64,000 nucleotides of DNA from Streptomyces sp. NBC_00659. Lineage in GTDB: Bacteria > Actinomycetota > Actinomycetes > Streptomycetales > Streptomycetaceae. Below the pieces are notes generated by a model. It saw only the letters and a list, made by a program, of their open reading frames with translations, was not told the origin of the DNA and ran no database searches. The DNA lies in assembly GCF_036226925.1 (NCBI RefSeq), contig NZ_CP109031.1, forward strand, positions 3,472,001-3,536,000. The letters run 5' to 3'. Of this stretch, positions 7,865 to 16,590 are shown piece after piece (the stretch's first letter is position 1; every line of letters begins with the position of its first letter). The position numbers were made by a program, and so were the translations under genes.

Positions 7865-9151
7865 TCAGCGGCGGATGTGGCCGTCGCCCGTGACGATGTA
7901 CTTGGTGCTCGTCAGCTCCGGCAGTCCCATCGGACCGCGCGCGTGGAGCTTCTGCGTGGAGATGCCGATCTCGGCACCGAAGCCGAACTGGCCGCCGTCG
8001 GTGAAGCGGGTCGAGGCGTTCACGGCGACGGTCGTGGAGTCGACCAGCTGGGTGAAGCGGCGCGCGGCCTGCTGCGAGGTGGTGACGATGGCCTCGGTGT
8101 GGCCGGAGCTCCACAGCCGGATGTGGGACACGGCCTTGTCGAGCGAGTCCACGACGCCCGCCGCGATGTCGTAGGACAGGTACTCGGTGTCCCAGTCCTC
8201 CGCCGTGGCCTCCACGACGGTGGCCTTGGAGTCCTCGGCATAGGCGAGGACGCGCTCGTCGGCGTGCACGGTGACCCCGGCGTCCGCGAGGGCGTCCAGG
8301 GCGCGCGGCAGGAACGCGGCGGCGATGTCCTGGTGGACCAGGAGGGTCTCCGCGGAGTTGCAGACGCTGGGCCGCTGGGCCTTGGAGTTGATCAGGATGT
8401 CGATCGCCATGTCGAGGTCGGCGTTCGCGTCGACGTACACATGGCAGTTGCCGGTGCCGGTCTCGATGACCGGGACGGTGGACTCCTGGACGACGGTGCG
8501 GATCAGGGAGGCGCCGCCGCGCGGGATGAGGACGTCGACCAGGCCGCGGGCGCGCATCAGTTCACGGACCGACTCGCGGCCCTCGCCGGGCACGAGCTGG
8601 ATGGCGTCGGCGGGCAGTCCGGCGCCGCCCACGGCGTCGCGCAGGACCCGCACGAGGGCCGTGTTCGACTCGTAGGCGGAGGACGAACCGCGCAGCAGGA
8701 CCGCGTTGCCGGACTTCAGGCACAGAGCTGCCGCGTCGACGGTCACGTTCGGGCGGGCCTCGTAGATGATGCCGACGACGCCGAGCGGGACGCGGACCTG
8801 GCGCAGGTCGATGCCGTTCGGGAGGGTCGAGCCGCGGACGACCTCGCCGACCGGGTCGGGCAGCGCCACGACGTCGCGGACGTCGGAGGCGATCGCGCGC
8901 ACGCGCTCGGGGGTGAGCGTGAGCCGGTCGATGATGCTCTCGCTGGTCCCGGCCTCGCGGGCCTTCGCGATGTCCTTGGCGTTGGCGGCGACGATTTCGC
9001 TCGTACGCACTTCCAGCGCGTCCGCGATCGCGAGCAGCGCGTCGTCCTTCTCGGCCCGCGGCAGCGGCGCCAGGTCGGCGGCGGCGGACTTCGCGCGATA
9101 GGCGGCCTGGGCGACCGGGGACATGGAGTCGTACGGCGAGAGCGTGGTCAT
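7865..9151 (-). CDS. proA: glutamate-5-semialdehyde dehydrogenase (gamma-glutamyl phosphate reductase)
   Basis: ProA reduces gamma-glutamyl phosphate with NADPH to glutamate-5-semialdehyde, the second step of proline synthesis. The 428-residue length is normal. Visible signatures: [18 protein letters not shown], the nucleotide-binding [14 protein letters not shown], the catalytic cysteine in [12 protein letters not shown] near residue 262, and the C-terminal [20 protein letters not shown]. It is on the same strand as proB (10013-11164), separated by one small unknown gene, the usual Streptomyces arrangement. Confidence 0.97.
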   Translation of the reverse strand: MTTLSPYDSMSPVAQAAYRAKSAAADLAPLPRAEKDDALLAIADALEVRTSEIVAANAKDIAKAREAGTSESIIDRLTLTPERVRAIASDVRDVVALPDPVGEVVRGSTLPNGIDLRQVRVPLGVVGIIYEARPNVTVDAAALCLKSGNAVLLRGSSSAYESNTALVRVLRDAVGGAGLPADAIQLVPGEGRESVRELMRARGLVDVLIPRGGASLIRTVVQESTVPVIETGTGNCHVYVDANADLDMAIDILINSKAQRPSVCNSAETLLVHQDIAAAFLPRALDALADAGVTVHADERVLAYAEDSKATVVEATAEDWDTEYLSYDIAAGVVDSLDKAVSHIRLWSSGHTEAIVTTSQQAARRFTQLVDSTTVAVNASTRFTDGGQFGFGAEIGISTQKLHARGPMGLPELTSTKYIVTGDGHIRR

Positions 9152-9212
9152 GAGGGAAGCGTAGTGCGCCCGGCGGGCCGGTCCTGCGGTCGTCCCATAC
9201 GACGAGACGGGC

Positions 9213-9680
9213 TCAAAACGGGTGAACTCCCACAGGGGTCGCGGGCAGCGGTCCGTACCCCTCGGCGATCCGCTGGTGGTACGTCTCGCGGTCGACGACC
9301 TCCAGGCCGACGATCTCCCAGGGCGGGAGTTGGGCGGTCTGGCGGTGCTCGCCCCACAGGCGCAGCGCGACGGCCGCCGCGTCGTGCAGGTCGCGGGCCT
9401 CTTCCCAGTAGCGGATCTCCGCGTGGTCGTTGGCGTACCGGCTGGTCAGCAGGAAGGGGTGGTCGTGGGCGAGCTGTTCGAGACCGCGCCGCACCTCGGT
9501 CAGCGGGGCCTCGCCGCCGGACACGCTCAGCGTCACGTGCCACAGCCGGGGCAGGTCGGCGGGCTGCTCGCCCTCGTAGGTGTCGCCGGCCGCGACACTG
9601 GTGAGGGCCCGCTCCTCGCCCACCGCGCGGGAGGCGGGACCACCGCGGGACGCCGCCACCCCAGGGCGCACTCGTCTCAC
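9213..9680 (-). CDS. conserved protein of unknown function between proB and proA
   Basis: A 155-residue soluble protein: a basic N-terminus, then a compact domain with [14 protein letters not shown], a helix ending [32 protein letters not shown] and a C-terminal [20 protein letters not shown]. The alternating beta/alpha pattern suggests a small ferredoxin-like fold, but this is a guess. Start GTG 9680 has a strong AAAGGAGG five bases upstream, which rules out the longer reading to 9890. Its place between proB and proA suggests co-transcription, not necessarily a role in proline synthesis. Confidence 0.8.
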   Translation of the reverse strand: MRRVRPGVAASRGGPASRAVGEERALTSVAAGDTYEGEQPADLPRLWHVTLSVSGGEAPLTEVRRGLEQLAHDHPFLLTSRYANDHAEIRYWEEARDLHDAAAVALRLWGEHRQTAQLPPWEIVGLEVVDRETYHQRIAEGYGPLPATPVGVHPF

Positions 9681-10012
9681 GACGGCCTCCTTTACCCGAT
9701 GGTCGTACCGAATCCCGGACTCTCCCTGCCACAAAGTTGAGCAGGTGAGAAGCCGCCGTGTGGCGGTTTTACGGAACGTCCACCGGTGGGGGCGGGGGAT
9801 TCGGCCGTTTACGGATGTAGCGGACAGCGGTCCCGGCGGCACCCCTGGGGCGCCGGTACCGGTGCCTGGCGGACGAGGCCACCGTGCCATCCACCGGTCG
9901 GGACGCGGATCTCACCGAAGCGCCCGGCCGGACGCTTCGTCCACGGGTGCGGCGGGACCCGGTACGGCACGCGTTCCAGGGGTTCGGCGGTACCCGGCGG
10001 GGAGCGCCTGCC
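9681..10012. other. intergenic between proB and the 155-residue gene
   Basis: No supported gene. It holds the strong ribosome-binding site of the downstream gene and a small CCGCC/GGCGG hairpin followed by TTTT at 9753-9770 that would act on the plus strand, where no gene ends nearby. Confidence 0.5.
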
Positions 10013-11164
10013 CTACGGGTTCAGCAGGACGAGGTCGTCGCGGTGCACGACCTCGCGCTCGTACGCGGGGCCCAGCTCGCGCGCCAGCTCCCGGGTGGAG
10101 CGGCCGATCAGCTGGGGGATCTCCTTGGCGTCGAAGTTCACCAGCCCCCGCGCGACGGCCCGGCCCGCGCTGTCGCGCAGCTCGACCGGGTCTCCCGCGG
10201 TGAACTCGCCCTCGACGCCCGCGATGCCCGCGGGCAGCAGCGAGGTGCGCCGCTCGACGACCGCGCGTACGGCGCCGTCGTCCAGGGTGAGCGCGCCCTG
10301 CGGCGTGGAGGCGTGCTGGAGCCACAGCAGCCGGTCGGCCGACCGCTTGCCGGTGGCGTGGAAGAAGGTGCCGGTGTCCCGGCCCGCGAAGGCGTCGGCG
10401 GCGTGGACGGCGCTGGTCAGCACCACGGGGATGCCGGCCGCGGCGGCGATCCTGGCCGCCTCGACCTTGGTGACCATGCCGCCGGTGCCGACGCCCGCCT
10501 TGCCCGCGCTGCCGATCTCGACGCCGGCGAGGTCCGCGGGCCCGCGCACCTGCGCGATCCGTGAGGTGCCGGGCTTGCCGGGGTCGCCGTCGTAGACCCC
10601 GTCCACGTCGGAGAGCAGGATCAGCAGGTCGGCGCGTACGAGGTGGGCGACGAGGGCGGCGAGACGGTCGTTGTCGCCGAAGCGGATCTCGTCGGTGGCC
10701 ACCGTGTCGTTCTCGTTGACGACCGGGAGGGCGCCCATCGCGAGGAGCTTGTCCAGGGTGCGCGAGGCGTTGCGGTGGTGGGCGCGCCGGCTGGTGTCGT
10801 CGGAGGTGAGGAGCACCTGCCCGACGCGGATGCCGTAGCGGGCGAAGGAGGCGGTGTAGCGGGCCATCAGGAGGCCCTGGCCGACACTGGCGGCCGCCTG
10901 CTGGCGGGCGAGGTCCTTGGGGCGGCGGCGCAGTCCGAGCGGCGCGAGGCCGGCGGCGATGGCTCCGGAGGAGACGAGGACGATCTCCTTCTCGCCGCCG
11001 TCACGGGCTTTGGCGAGGACGTCCACGAGGGCGTCGACCCGGTCGGCGTCGAGGCCGCCGGAGGCGGTGGTGAGCGACGAGGAGCCCACCTTGACGATGA
11101 TCCTGCGGGCCTGCACCACAGCGTCCCTGTCGGTGTGCGTCTCGGTCTGCCTTGCCGCTGCCAC
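10013..11164 (-). CDS. proB: glutamate 5-kinase
   Basis: ProB phosphorylates glutamate to gamma-glutamyl phosphate, the first and feedback-controlled step of proline synthesis. The 383-residue protein has the amino-acid kinase domain (IIVKVGSSSLTT near residue 22, LVSSGAIAAGL, LPVVNENDTV, LLILLSDVDGVYDGDP, GTGGMVTKVEAARIA) and then a C-terminal PUA domain (about 290-365). GTG 11164 is the most likely start, with GAGGGG 11 nt upstream; the extra 34 residues to 11266 look like leader. The usual proB-proA order is kept, but obg is about 10 kb away because a glycan locus sits between. Confidence 0.96.
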   Translation of the reverse strand: MAAARQTETHTDRDAVVQARRIIVKVGSSSLTTASGGLDADRVDALVDVLAKARDGGEKEIVLVSSGAIAAGLAPLGLRRRPKDLARQQAAASVGQGLLMARYTASFARYGIRVGQVLLTSDDTSRRAHHRNASRTLDKLLAMGALPVVNENDTVATDEIRFGDNDRLAALVAHLVRADLLILLSDVDGVYDGDPGKPGTSRIAQVRGPADLAGVEIGSAGKAGVGTGGMVTKVEAARIAAAAGIPVVLTSAVHAADAFAGRDTGTFFHATGKRSADRLLWLQHASTPQGALTLDDGAVRAVVERRTSLLPAGIAGVEGEFTAGDPVELRDSAGRAVARGLVNFDAKEIPQLIGRSTRELARELGPAYEREVVHRDDLVLLNP

Positions 11165-11362
11165 CTGCGGTGTGTCCCCTCGCGTTGGTCCCAATGCCCC
11201 GCCCCGCAATCTACGCGAAGGGGAAAGAGGCCGACCGGTCGTTCCAGCAGGCGGACGCTGCCACATAACCGCGCGATCACGAGTCGCACACGATTAAAAG
11301 ATTGTATGCGTTCCTCATGGAAATAAAAGACAGAGCAAAGTTAAGTTGAACCTTGTGTCATC

Positions 11363-11368
11363 TACTGT
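11363..11368 (+). promoter_or_regulatory. possible -10 element, leaderless start
   Basis: TACTGT is followed by seven bases and the GTG at 11376, which has no Shine-Dalgarno sequence. The region upstream (11290-11345) is unusually AT-rich for this window, in keeping with a promoter, but no clear -35 stands out. Confidence 0.3.
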
Positions 11369-11375
11369 TCCCCCC

Positions 11376-12776
11376 GTGAAGCGCATCCTCCTGAGATCCG
11401 GAAAAAGCCCGTACGACGTCGTCCCCATGGAGCAGGCCCTCCACCAGGACGTCATCGCGACCAACGCGGGCAACCTCATCTTCAGCGACGCCGCGCACAA
11501 GATCCTCGAAACACCTCACACCGAGGTGGTCTCCAACGGCATGCGCACCGACGTAGCCGCGGCAGGCCGTATCAACGAGGAGTTCGACGCTTTCGTCATC
11601 CCGCTGGCCAACGCGTTCCGGCCCTCGTTCGAGGTCCCGCTCAAGCGGCTGACCAAGCTCATCGGCAAGCTGAAGATCCCGGTGATCATCCCGGGCGTCG
11701 GAGCGCAGGCCGGCCTGAACTACGACCCCGCGCGGCTGAAGTCGATCGAACCCGCCGTGCGGGAGTTCGTCGCCGCGGTGCTCGACCACAGCGCGTCCAT
11801 CGGGGTGCGGGGCGAGTTCACCGAGAAGTACCTGCGGGACATGGGCTTCAACGACGTCGAGGTCATCGGCTGCCCCTCCCTGTTCATGTACGGCGACCGA
11901 CTCGACGTACAGAAGCGGGCCGACGCGCTCGGGCCCGAGTCCCGGATCGCGGTCAACGGTTCGCACAGCGCGATGCGGACGCAGGGCCTCGACCCGATCG
12001 TCCGGAACGCCCACGCGCGCTACCCGCACCTGCGCTTCATCGGCCAGAACATATCCGACGCACGGCAACTGCACTGGCGCGATCTATCGGATCCGAACGG
12101 TGCCGTGACCGCGATGCCCACGCATCCCGACCACCCGATGTACCGGGAGGACAAGGTCCGCGTCTACATCGATCCCGTCACCTGGATCGACGATCTGCGC
12201 GACTTCGACTTCTCCTTCGGCTCCCGCATCCACGGGAACATCGCGGCGCTGCTCGCCGGCACGCCCGCGACGGTGCTGTGCGGCGACTCCCGCACGCTGG
12301 AGCTGTGCCGCTACTTCGACATCCCGCACCGGCCGATCACCAAGCTGCCCGCGGACCTCGATCCGGCCGAGCTGTACGAGGCGGCCGACTTCGGCCCGCT
12401 GGTCCGCGGACACCAGGAGCGCTTCGAGCGTTTCACCGGGTTCCTGACCCGCAACGGCCTGGAGAACACCTTCACGCACGGCGACGGGGGCGCGGCCCAC
12501 GAGAAGCGCGTCCGCTCCCTCACCTTCCCGCCCGGTGCCCGTCCCTGGAACGACGCCGATATCGCCTCCCTGACCACGCGCTTCGGCTGGCTCCAGAGCC
12601 GTCTCACCGAACTGTCCACGGAGAACGTCCGTCTGAAGCGGGAGCTGACGCGGGCACCCAAGGCGCCCAAGCCCGTCCCGGAACCGGTGGCCACGCCCGG
12701 ACGCTCGGTCTACCGGCTGGCGCGCCGCGCGGTGGGCCGGCCCCTGCGCAAGGCGTTGCAGTCGGGCCGCCAGTAG
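11376..12776 (+). CDS. polysaccharide pyruvyl transferase family protein
   Basis: A 466-residue protein of the pyruvyl-transferase family, which adds ketal-linked pyruvate from PEP to sugars of exopolysaccharides and wall polymers. Supporting blocks: VIIPGVGAQAG, HSASIGVRGEFTEKYLRDMG, DVEVIGCPSLFMYG and FSFGSRIHGNIAALLAGTPA, the last being the family's C-terminal hallmark. After about residue 370 the chain is helical and basic (LTRFGWLQSRLTELSTENVR, a probable short coiled coil) and then Pro/Arg-rich. GTG 11376 lacks a ribosome-binding site; TTG 11346 or GTG 11355 are alternatives. It is the only plus-strand gene in the glycan locus and is convergent with the glycosyltransferase. Confidence 0.82.
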   Translation: MKRILLRSGKSPYDVVPMEQALHQDVIATNAGNLIFSDAAHKILETPHTEVVSNGMRTDVAAAGRINEEFDAFVIPLANAFRPSFEVPLKRLTKLIGKLKIPVIIPGVGAQAGLNYDPARLKSIEPAVREFVAAVLDHSASIGVRGEFTEKYLRDMGFNDVEVIGCPSLFMYGDRLDVQKRADALGPESRIAVNGSHSAMRTQGLDPIVRNAHARYPHLRFIGQNISDARQLHWRDLSDPNGAVTAMPTHPDHPMYREDKVRVYIDPVTWIDDLRDFDFSFGSRIHGNIAALLAGTPATVLCGDSRTLELCRYFDIPHRPITKLPADLDPAELYEAADFGPLVRGHQERFERFTGFLTRNGLENTFTHGDGGAAHEKRVRSLTFPPGARPWNDADIASLTTRFGWLQSRLTELSTENVRLKRELTRAPKAPKPVPEPVATPGRSVYRLARRAVGRPLRKALQSGRQ

Positions 12777-12788
12777 ACCGGCAGGCAC

Positions 12789-12825
12789 CCTCCGGGCGGC
12801 CGTCTTCGCGCCGGACGCCCGGAGG
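12789..12825. terminator. hairpin between convergent glycan genes
   Basis: CCTCCGGGCG at 12789-12798 pairs with CGCCCGGAGG at 12816-12825 around a 17-nt loop, in the 61-bp gap between the stop of the pyruvyl transferase (+) and the stop of the glycosyltransferase (-). Position suggests a bidirectional terminator. Confidence 0.55.
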
Positions 12826-12837
12826 CACCTCAGGGGC

Positions 12838-14073
12838 TCAGGCCCGACGCCGCGCCCCGAGCACCCGCCGGGCCTGTGCTCCGAGCACCCGCCGGGTCCG
12901 TGCCCCGAGCACCCGCCGGGCCACCCGGCGCAGTCGCGGGAAACGTGCCGGACCAGGTTTGAAGCCCTCGATGGCGACCGTTTCCCGGGTCGTCGGGACG
13001 TAGTAACTGTCCGGGATGCCGGCGGCCCGGTCACGGAAGTGCGGGTAGGCGAGGTAGGGCTTACGGCCACGGGAGTCCAGCACGAGCCCGGGAGTCTTCT
13101 TCGCCTTGACGAACTCCACCACGTCCCGGAGGAGATCGCCCCGGCCCTGGGCCACCAGATGCAGTCGCAGCCGCTCGTTGACCTTGAGCCGGGCGGCGAC
13201 GCCCTTGCCCCAGTAGGCGTCCATCAGCGGCTTGGCCAGGTCGAGTTTGTGACGCCACTCCTCCTCGGTCTGCTTCAGCAGGACCGGGCCGAACTGCGGG
13301 AGCAGCGTGATCAGGAACGGTCGGACCATCAGGCTGTCGCGGCGCGGCCCGGCGGGTACCAGCTCGGCTATCAGGCCCATCAGGGCGCGGGCCGAGTCGA
13401 AGCGCAGGGTGTAACTGCCGCTCTTGGTCACGTGCTTGCCGTCGTCACGGCCGACCAGGTGGTAGCAGTCGTAGTCGGCGACGACGGAGACGCCGTCGGC
13501 GCGGAGATAGGCCTCCATCGTGAACAGCGCGTCCTCGCCGGTCTTCAGCGACTCGTCGAAGACCATCCCGTGCCGAGTGAGTAAGTCACGGCGGAAGAGC
13601 TTCTGCGCGCTGAGCGTGAACTTGATGTTGGAGGAGAAGACATCGGTACGGGGCTGGTTCTTGCCCCACATCGATTTCGGAGCCGACCTGTTGATCCCGA
13701 CGACCTTGCCGAGCACGACGTCCGTGCCCTGTTCGTCGGCCATGGCGACCATGCGCTCCAGGGCCTCGGCGCCGAAGTAGTCATCGGCGTCGAGGAAGAA
13801 GACGTAGCGCCCCCGTGCCTTGCCGAGGCCGACGTTGCGCGGACCGCTGGGGCCGCCCGAGTTGGCCTGCCGGATGACCGTCACGGACATGGCCGCCCGC
13901 TCGGCGAACTCCTCCAGGTACTCCCCCGTGCCGTCCGTGGATCCGTCGTCGACGGCAATGACCTCGATGCGTTCGGGTCCGAGCGTCTGGTTCTCCACTG
14001 ATTCCAGGCACTTGACCAAATACGGCATCGCTTCGTACGCCCCGATGACGATCGTCACATCAGGATGCGGCAC
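12838..14073 (-). CDS. GT2 family glycosyltransferase, TarS-like
   Basis: A 411-residue GT-A fold enzyme. Visible: VTIVIGAYEAMPYL, AVDDGSTDGTGEYL, QANSGGPSGPRNVGL, FFLDADDYFG (the DxD metal site) and KTGEDALFTMEAYLRADGVS. The NSGGPxxPRN block and the GEDxLFTMEAYL block closely resemble, as I remember it, S. aureus TarS, which adds GlcNAc to poly-ribitol-phosphate. The tail has three RRVLGA repeats. GTG 14073 has AAGGGGGA upstream. One codon is TTA (plus-strand 13582-13584, codon 164), the only in-frame TTA I found in the glycan genes, so translation may depend on the bldA tRNA. A paralogue lies at 42049-43728. Confidence 0.87.
   Translation of the reverse strand: MPHPDVTIVIGAYEAMPYLVKCLESVENQTLGPERIEVIAVDDGSTDGTGEYLEEFAERAAMSVTVIRQANSGGPSGPRNVGLGKARGRYVFFLDADDYFGAEALERMVAMADEQGTDVVLGKVVGINRSAPKSMWGKNQPRTDVFSSNIKFTLSAQKLFRRDLLTRHGMVFDESLKTGEDALFTMEAYLRADGVSVVADYDCYHLVGRDDGKHVTKSGSYTLRFDSARALMGLIAELVPAGPRRDSLMVRPFLITLLPQFGPVLLKQTEEEWRHKLDLAKPLMDAYWGKGVAARLKVNERLRLHLVAQGRGDLLRDVVEFVKAKKTPGLVLDSRGRKPYLAYPHFRDRAAGIPDSYYVPTTRETVAIEGFKPGPARFPRLRRVARRVLGARTRRVLGAQARRVLGARRRA
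12853..12924. repeat. 24-bp tandem repeat, three copies
   Basis: Three 24-bp units sharing the core CCGAGCACCCGCCGGG lie inside the 3' end of the glycosyltransferase gene. In the protein they give successive RRVLGA-containing octapeptides in the basic tail. Confidence 0.85.
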
Positions 14074-14267
14074 GTTTCCCCCTTGTTAGGGAAGTGTCAC
14101 AAGAACATTTCCCGCTATTACCTCAATCGCTGCATAGAAGACAGCCGGAAGGACTGTTAGGTTGCCCGACCAACCCATTTCGTGACGCAGCTCACAGGAA
14201 ACGGTGCGTGACTTACCCACGAAGGCTCGGCGAAGACTCGGCGAAGAATGGTGGTACGCGTAAGAAA

Positions 14268-14305
14268 GGGCATGGCCCCGGGGAGAAATCCCCGGGGCCA
14301 TGCCC
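14268..14305 (-). terminator. strong terminator of the TagF-like gene
   Basis: GGGCATGGCCCCGGGG at 14268-14283 pairs perfectly with CCCCGGGGCCATGCCC at 14290-14305 around AGAAAT; on the minus strand a T-rich CTTTCTTA follows. It lies 20 bp past the stop at 14326, so the TagF-like gene and the downstream glycosyltransferase are probably separate units. Confidence 0.85.
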
Positions 14306-14325
14306 GCTTGCGCATGCGGACCGGA

Positions 14326-16422
14326 TCAACCGGTGACCGCGGCACCGTCCGTCTCGCCGGTCACCCGCTGGCCGGGCAGCGCGGCCGCGAGGTTCACGGC
14401 GGCGGCAGAAGCGCCGTTCTTCTGGCCGAGGTTGCGTCGCTCGGCCTGCCGCGCCAGCTCCCGTACCGCGGAGTTGAACTGGTCGATCGAGGCCGGCTCG
14501 TCCGGTCCGAGCAGGTAGCGCTTGAGCTCCTGGCGGCCGGTGGCCTGCGCGTCCGCGGCCGGGTCGATGACCGCTTCGAGCAACTCGTCGAGCTCCGCAG
14601 CAGAGTTGGACAGGATCACGGCGCCGCGCACCGCGGTGTTCTGGCGCTTGAACTCCTCGGCGCCGAGTTCCGCGGAGTCCGTGACGGCGTACGGCTTGCC
14701 GCTCGCGATGAAGTCGGAGACCACACTGGAGATGTCCGAGACCATCGCGTCGGAGACGTTGAAGCAGTCGTACAGGCGCGGTTCGGCACCCGTGATGACG
14801 CGGTGCTCGGCGGTGCCGAAGGAACGCCAGTAGGCGTCGTTCCACTCTGCACGCAACCGGGCGACCTCGGCGTGCAGGGCCATGTCGATGAGGCCGTCGC
14901 GCGTGGCCTCGGCCTCGTCGCTCTTCCCCTCGGAGCCGGTCAGGACCGCGATACGGGCCTCGATACGGGCCAGTTGCTCCTTCGCCGCCGCCTGTCCGGC
15001 AATGTCGGACACGAACTGCGGGTTGACGGCGCGCCCGGCGCCCGCGGCCTCCACCAGCGCGGTGATCCGCTGGTGCGCGGCCTTGGCCGCCCCACTGCGG
15101 GTTCCGGTGAACGGGTGCGGCTTGTAGAGAACGCGGACCGGCGGCTCGGCCTCCAGCAGAGAGCGCACGATGTTCTCGCCCGCGAGGAGGATCGAGGTGT
15201 TGCCGGGGTTGTCGTCCCAGCCCTCCCAGGTGGGGGCGTACAGCACGGTCGGGATGCGGCCCTCGGGCACGCCCTTCCAGGTCTTGATCGGGGCCAGCTG
15301 CGGGCGGCCGACCTCGACGATGTCGTCGTCACGGACGCCGACGTCGGCTATCGCGTAACGGTCGCGGCCCGCGCGGCCCGCGGTCCACACCTCGTCGTAG
15401 ACCTTGCTGAACGGGTTGACGCTGGCGAGCTTGTCGCTGTCGCCGTGGCCGATGAAGACGTGCTGGATGGTGGGCACGCGCAGCATGTGGATGTTCTTGC
15501 CGACGTTCGCCGCGTAGAGCGCGACCCGCACCGTCGACAGGTCCATGTTCATCAGGTGCACCCCTCCGGGCACGCAGATGACCGGCACCGTGGTGGACGC
15601 CATGCGTTCCAGGATCGCCCGCTCGCGGAGGATGATCAGCGGCCGGGTGTCCAGCTGCTCCATCGTCTCCAGCCACATGTTGACCTGGTAGGCGGAATCC
15701 TTGGAACCCGAGAAGTAGAGCACCGTCTCCGGACGGTACGCGCGCAGCCAGTCGTCGAGAGCCTCGAGGACCTTGTCGGCGTTCGGCGGGATCTTCCGGC
15801 CGCGCACGAACGGGACGAGAGCCACGACGTAGCCGAGGGCCAGGAGCAACGTCACGGCGATGCCCGCGAAGCCGTAGACGGTGGCGTCGGTCGCCCCGGA
15901 GATCAGGAGGCCGGCGACGGCCACCAGGTCGAGGTGGAGCATCTTCTCGGTGGACCGGGAGAGCAGCCGGCGCGGCGGCGCGTCCGGGATACGGACACGT
16001 GCGCCCAGGTCGACGTTGCGGGTGGCGACGGGCATCTTGCGGCGCAGATCGATCAAGGTGACCAGCGCGGCGTGCGGTGCCTGGAAGCCGTAGAAGGTCA
16101 GGAAGCACGCGATGGCCGCGTAGAAGACCATGCTGCCGGACAGGTCGAGTCGCGCCAGGAGCAGGACGAGCAGCAGCTGCCGGATCAGGAACCTGATGGA
16201 CAGACCGGCCCGCACCTTGCTGAGGCGGTTGACCAGGTAGCTGCCGCGCCGGTGCAGATAGTGGTCCGCCAGGTACGTCACGGCGGCCGCGGCCGCGAAG
16301 GCGCCCACGCTCGGCAGCAGCGCGGCAAGCATCAGGCAGGGGAAGCCCAGCATCATGAGGGCCGCCGCCGCCAGCTCGGCCGCGCTGCCCACCCGGGCAA
16401 CGCGAATAGCGGTGGAAATCAC
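14326..16422 (-). CDS. membrane protein with CDP-glycerol glycerophosphotransferase (TagF-like) domain
   Basis: A 698-residue protein. The N-terminal third has four to six membrane helices (about 18-60, 82-120, 165-222). The C-terminal domain is TagB/TagF-like: GHGDSDK (the conserved HG region, about 322), VLYAPTWEGWDD, RVLYKPHPFTG (about 432) and NVSDAMVSDISSVVSDF (about 559). Such domains transfer polyol-phosphate units from CDP-polyol to a lipid-linked acceptor. A fused membrane part is unlike the soluble Gram-positive TagF. With the CDP-ribitol-type synthase just upstream it is the candidate primase or polymerase of the polymer. From memory it matches a TagF-like gene of the SCO2589-SCO2592 group. 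Confidence 0.85.
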   Translation of the reverse strand: MISTAIRVARVGSAAELAAAALMMLGFPCLMLAALLPSVGAFAAAAAVTYLADHYLHRRGSYLVNRLSKVRAGLSIRFLIRQLLLVLLLARLDLSGSMVFYAAIACFLTFYGFQAPHAALVTLIDLRRKMPVATRNVDLGARVRIPDAPPRRLLSRSTEKMLHLDLVAVAGLLISGATDATVYGFAGIAVTLLLALGYVVALVPFVRGRKIPPNADKVLEALDDWLRAYRPETVLYFSGSKDSAYQVNMWLETMEQLDTRPLIILRERAILERMASTTVPVICVPGGVHLMNMDLSTVRVALYAANVGKNIHMLRVPTIQHVFIGHGDSDKLASVNPFSKVYDEVWTAGRAGRDRYAIADVGVRDDDIVEVGRPQLAPIKTWKGVPEGRIPTVLYAPTWEGWDDNPGNTSILLAGENIVRSLLEAEPPVRVLYKPHPFTGTRSGAAKAAHQRITALVEAAGAGRAVNPQFVSDIAGQAAAKEQLARIEARIAVLTGSEGKSDEAEATRDGLIDMALHAEVARLRAEWNDAYWRSFGTAEHRVITGAEPRLYDCFNVSDAMVSDISSVVSDFIASGKPYAVTDSAELGAEEFKRQNTAVRGAVILSNSAAELDELLEAVIDPAADAQATGRQELKRYLLGPDEPASIDQFNSAVRELARQAERRNLGQKNGASAAAVNLAAALPGQRVTGETDGAAVTG

Positions 16423-16590
16423 GGAGAAACCTGCTCTTGAGGGGGTGAGTGCCGGTTTGATACCAAAAGTTCTTTTGATACCGATATGAACTGAAAGCGG
16501 AAAGTGAACTCTACGGATTCAGGCCCTTGTGAATACGCGATGAACGCGCGGACACAAAGGCCTGAATTCCGAAAGGCTATTCGTTTTTGA

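Noticed and set aside
9753..9770. Hairpin with T-tract on the plus strand
   Set aside because: No plus-strand gene ends nearby; the short 5-bp stem is probably chance.
12853..12924. Tandem repeats as a CRISPR array
   Set aside because: Units are directly adjacent with no unique spacers and encode the tail of the glycosyltransferase. The same holds for the repeats at 33470, 54166 and 57190.
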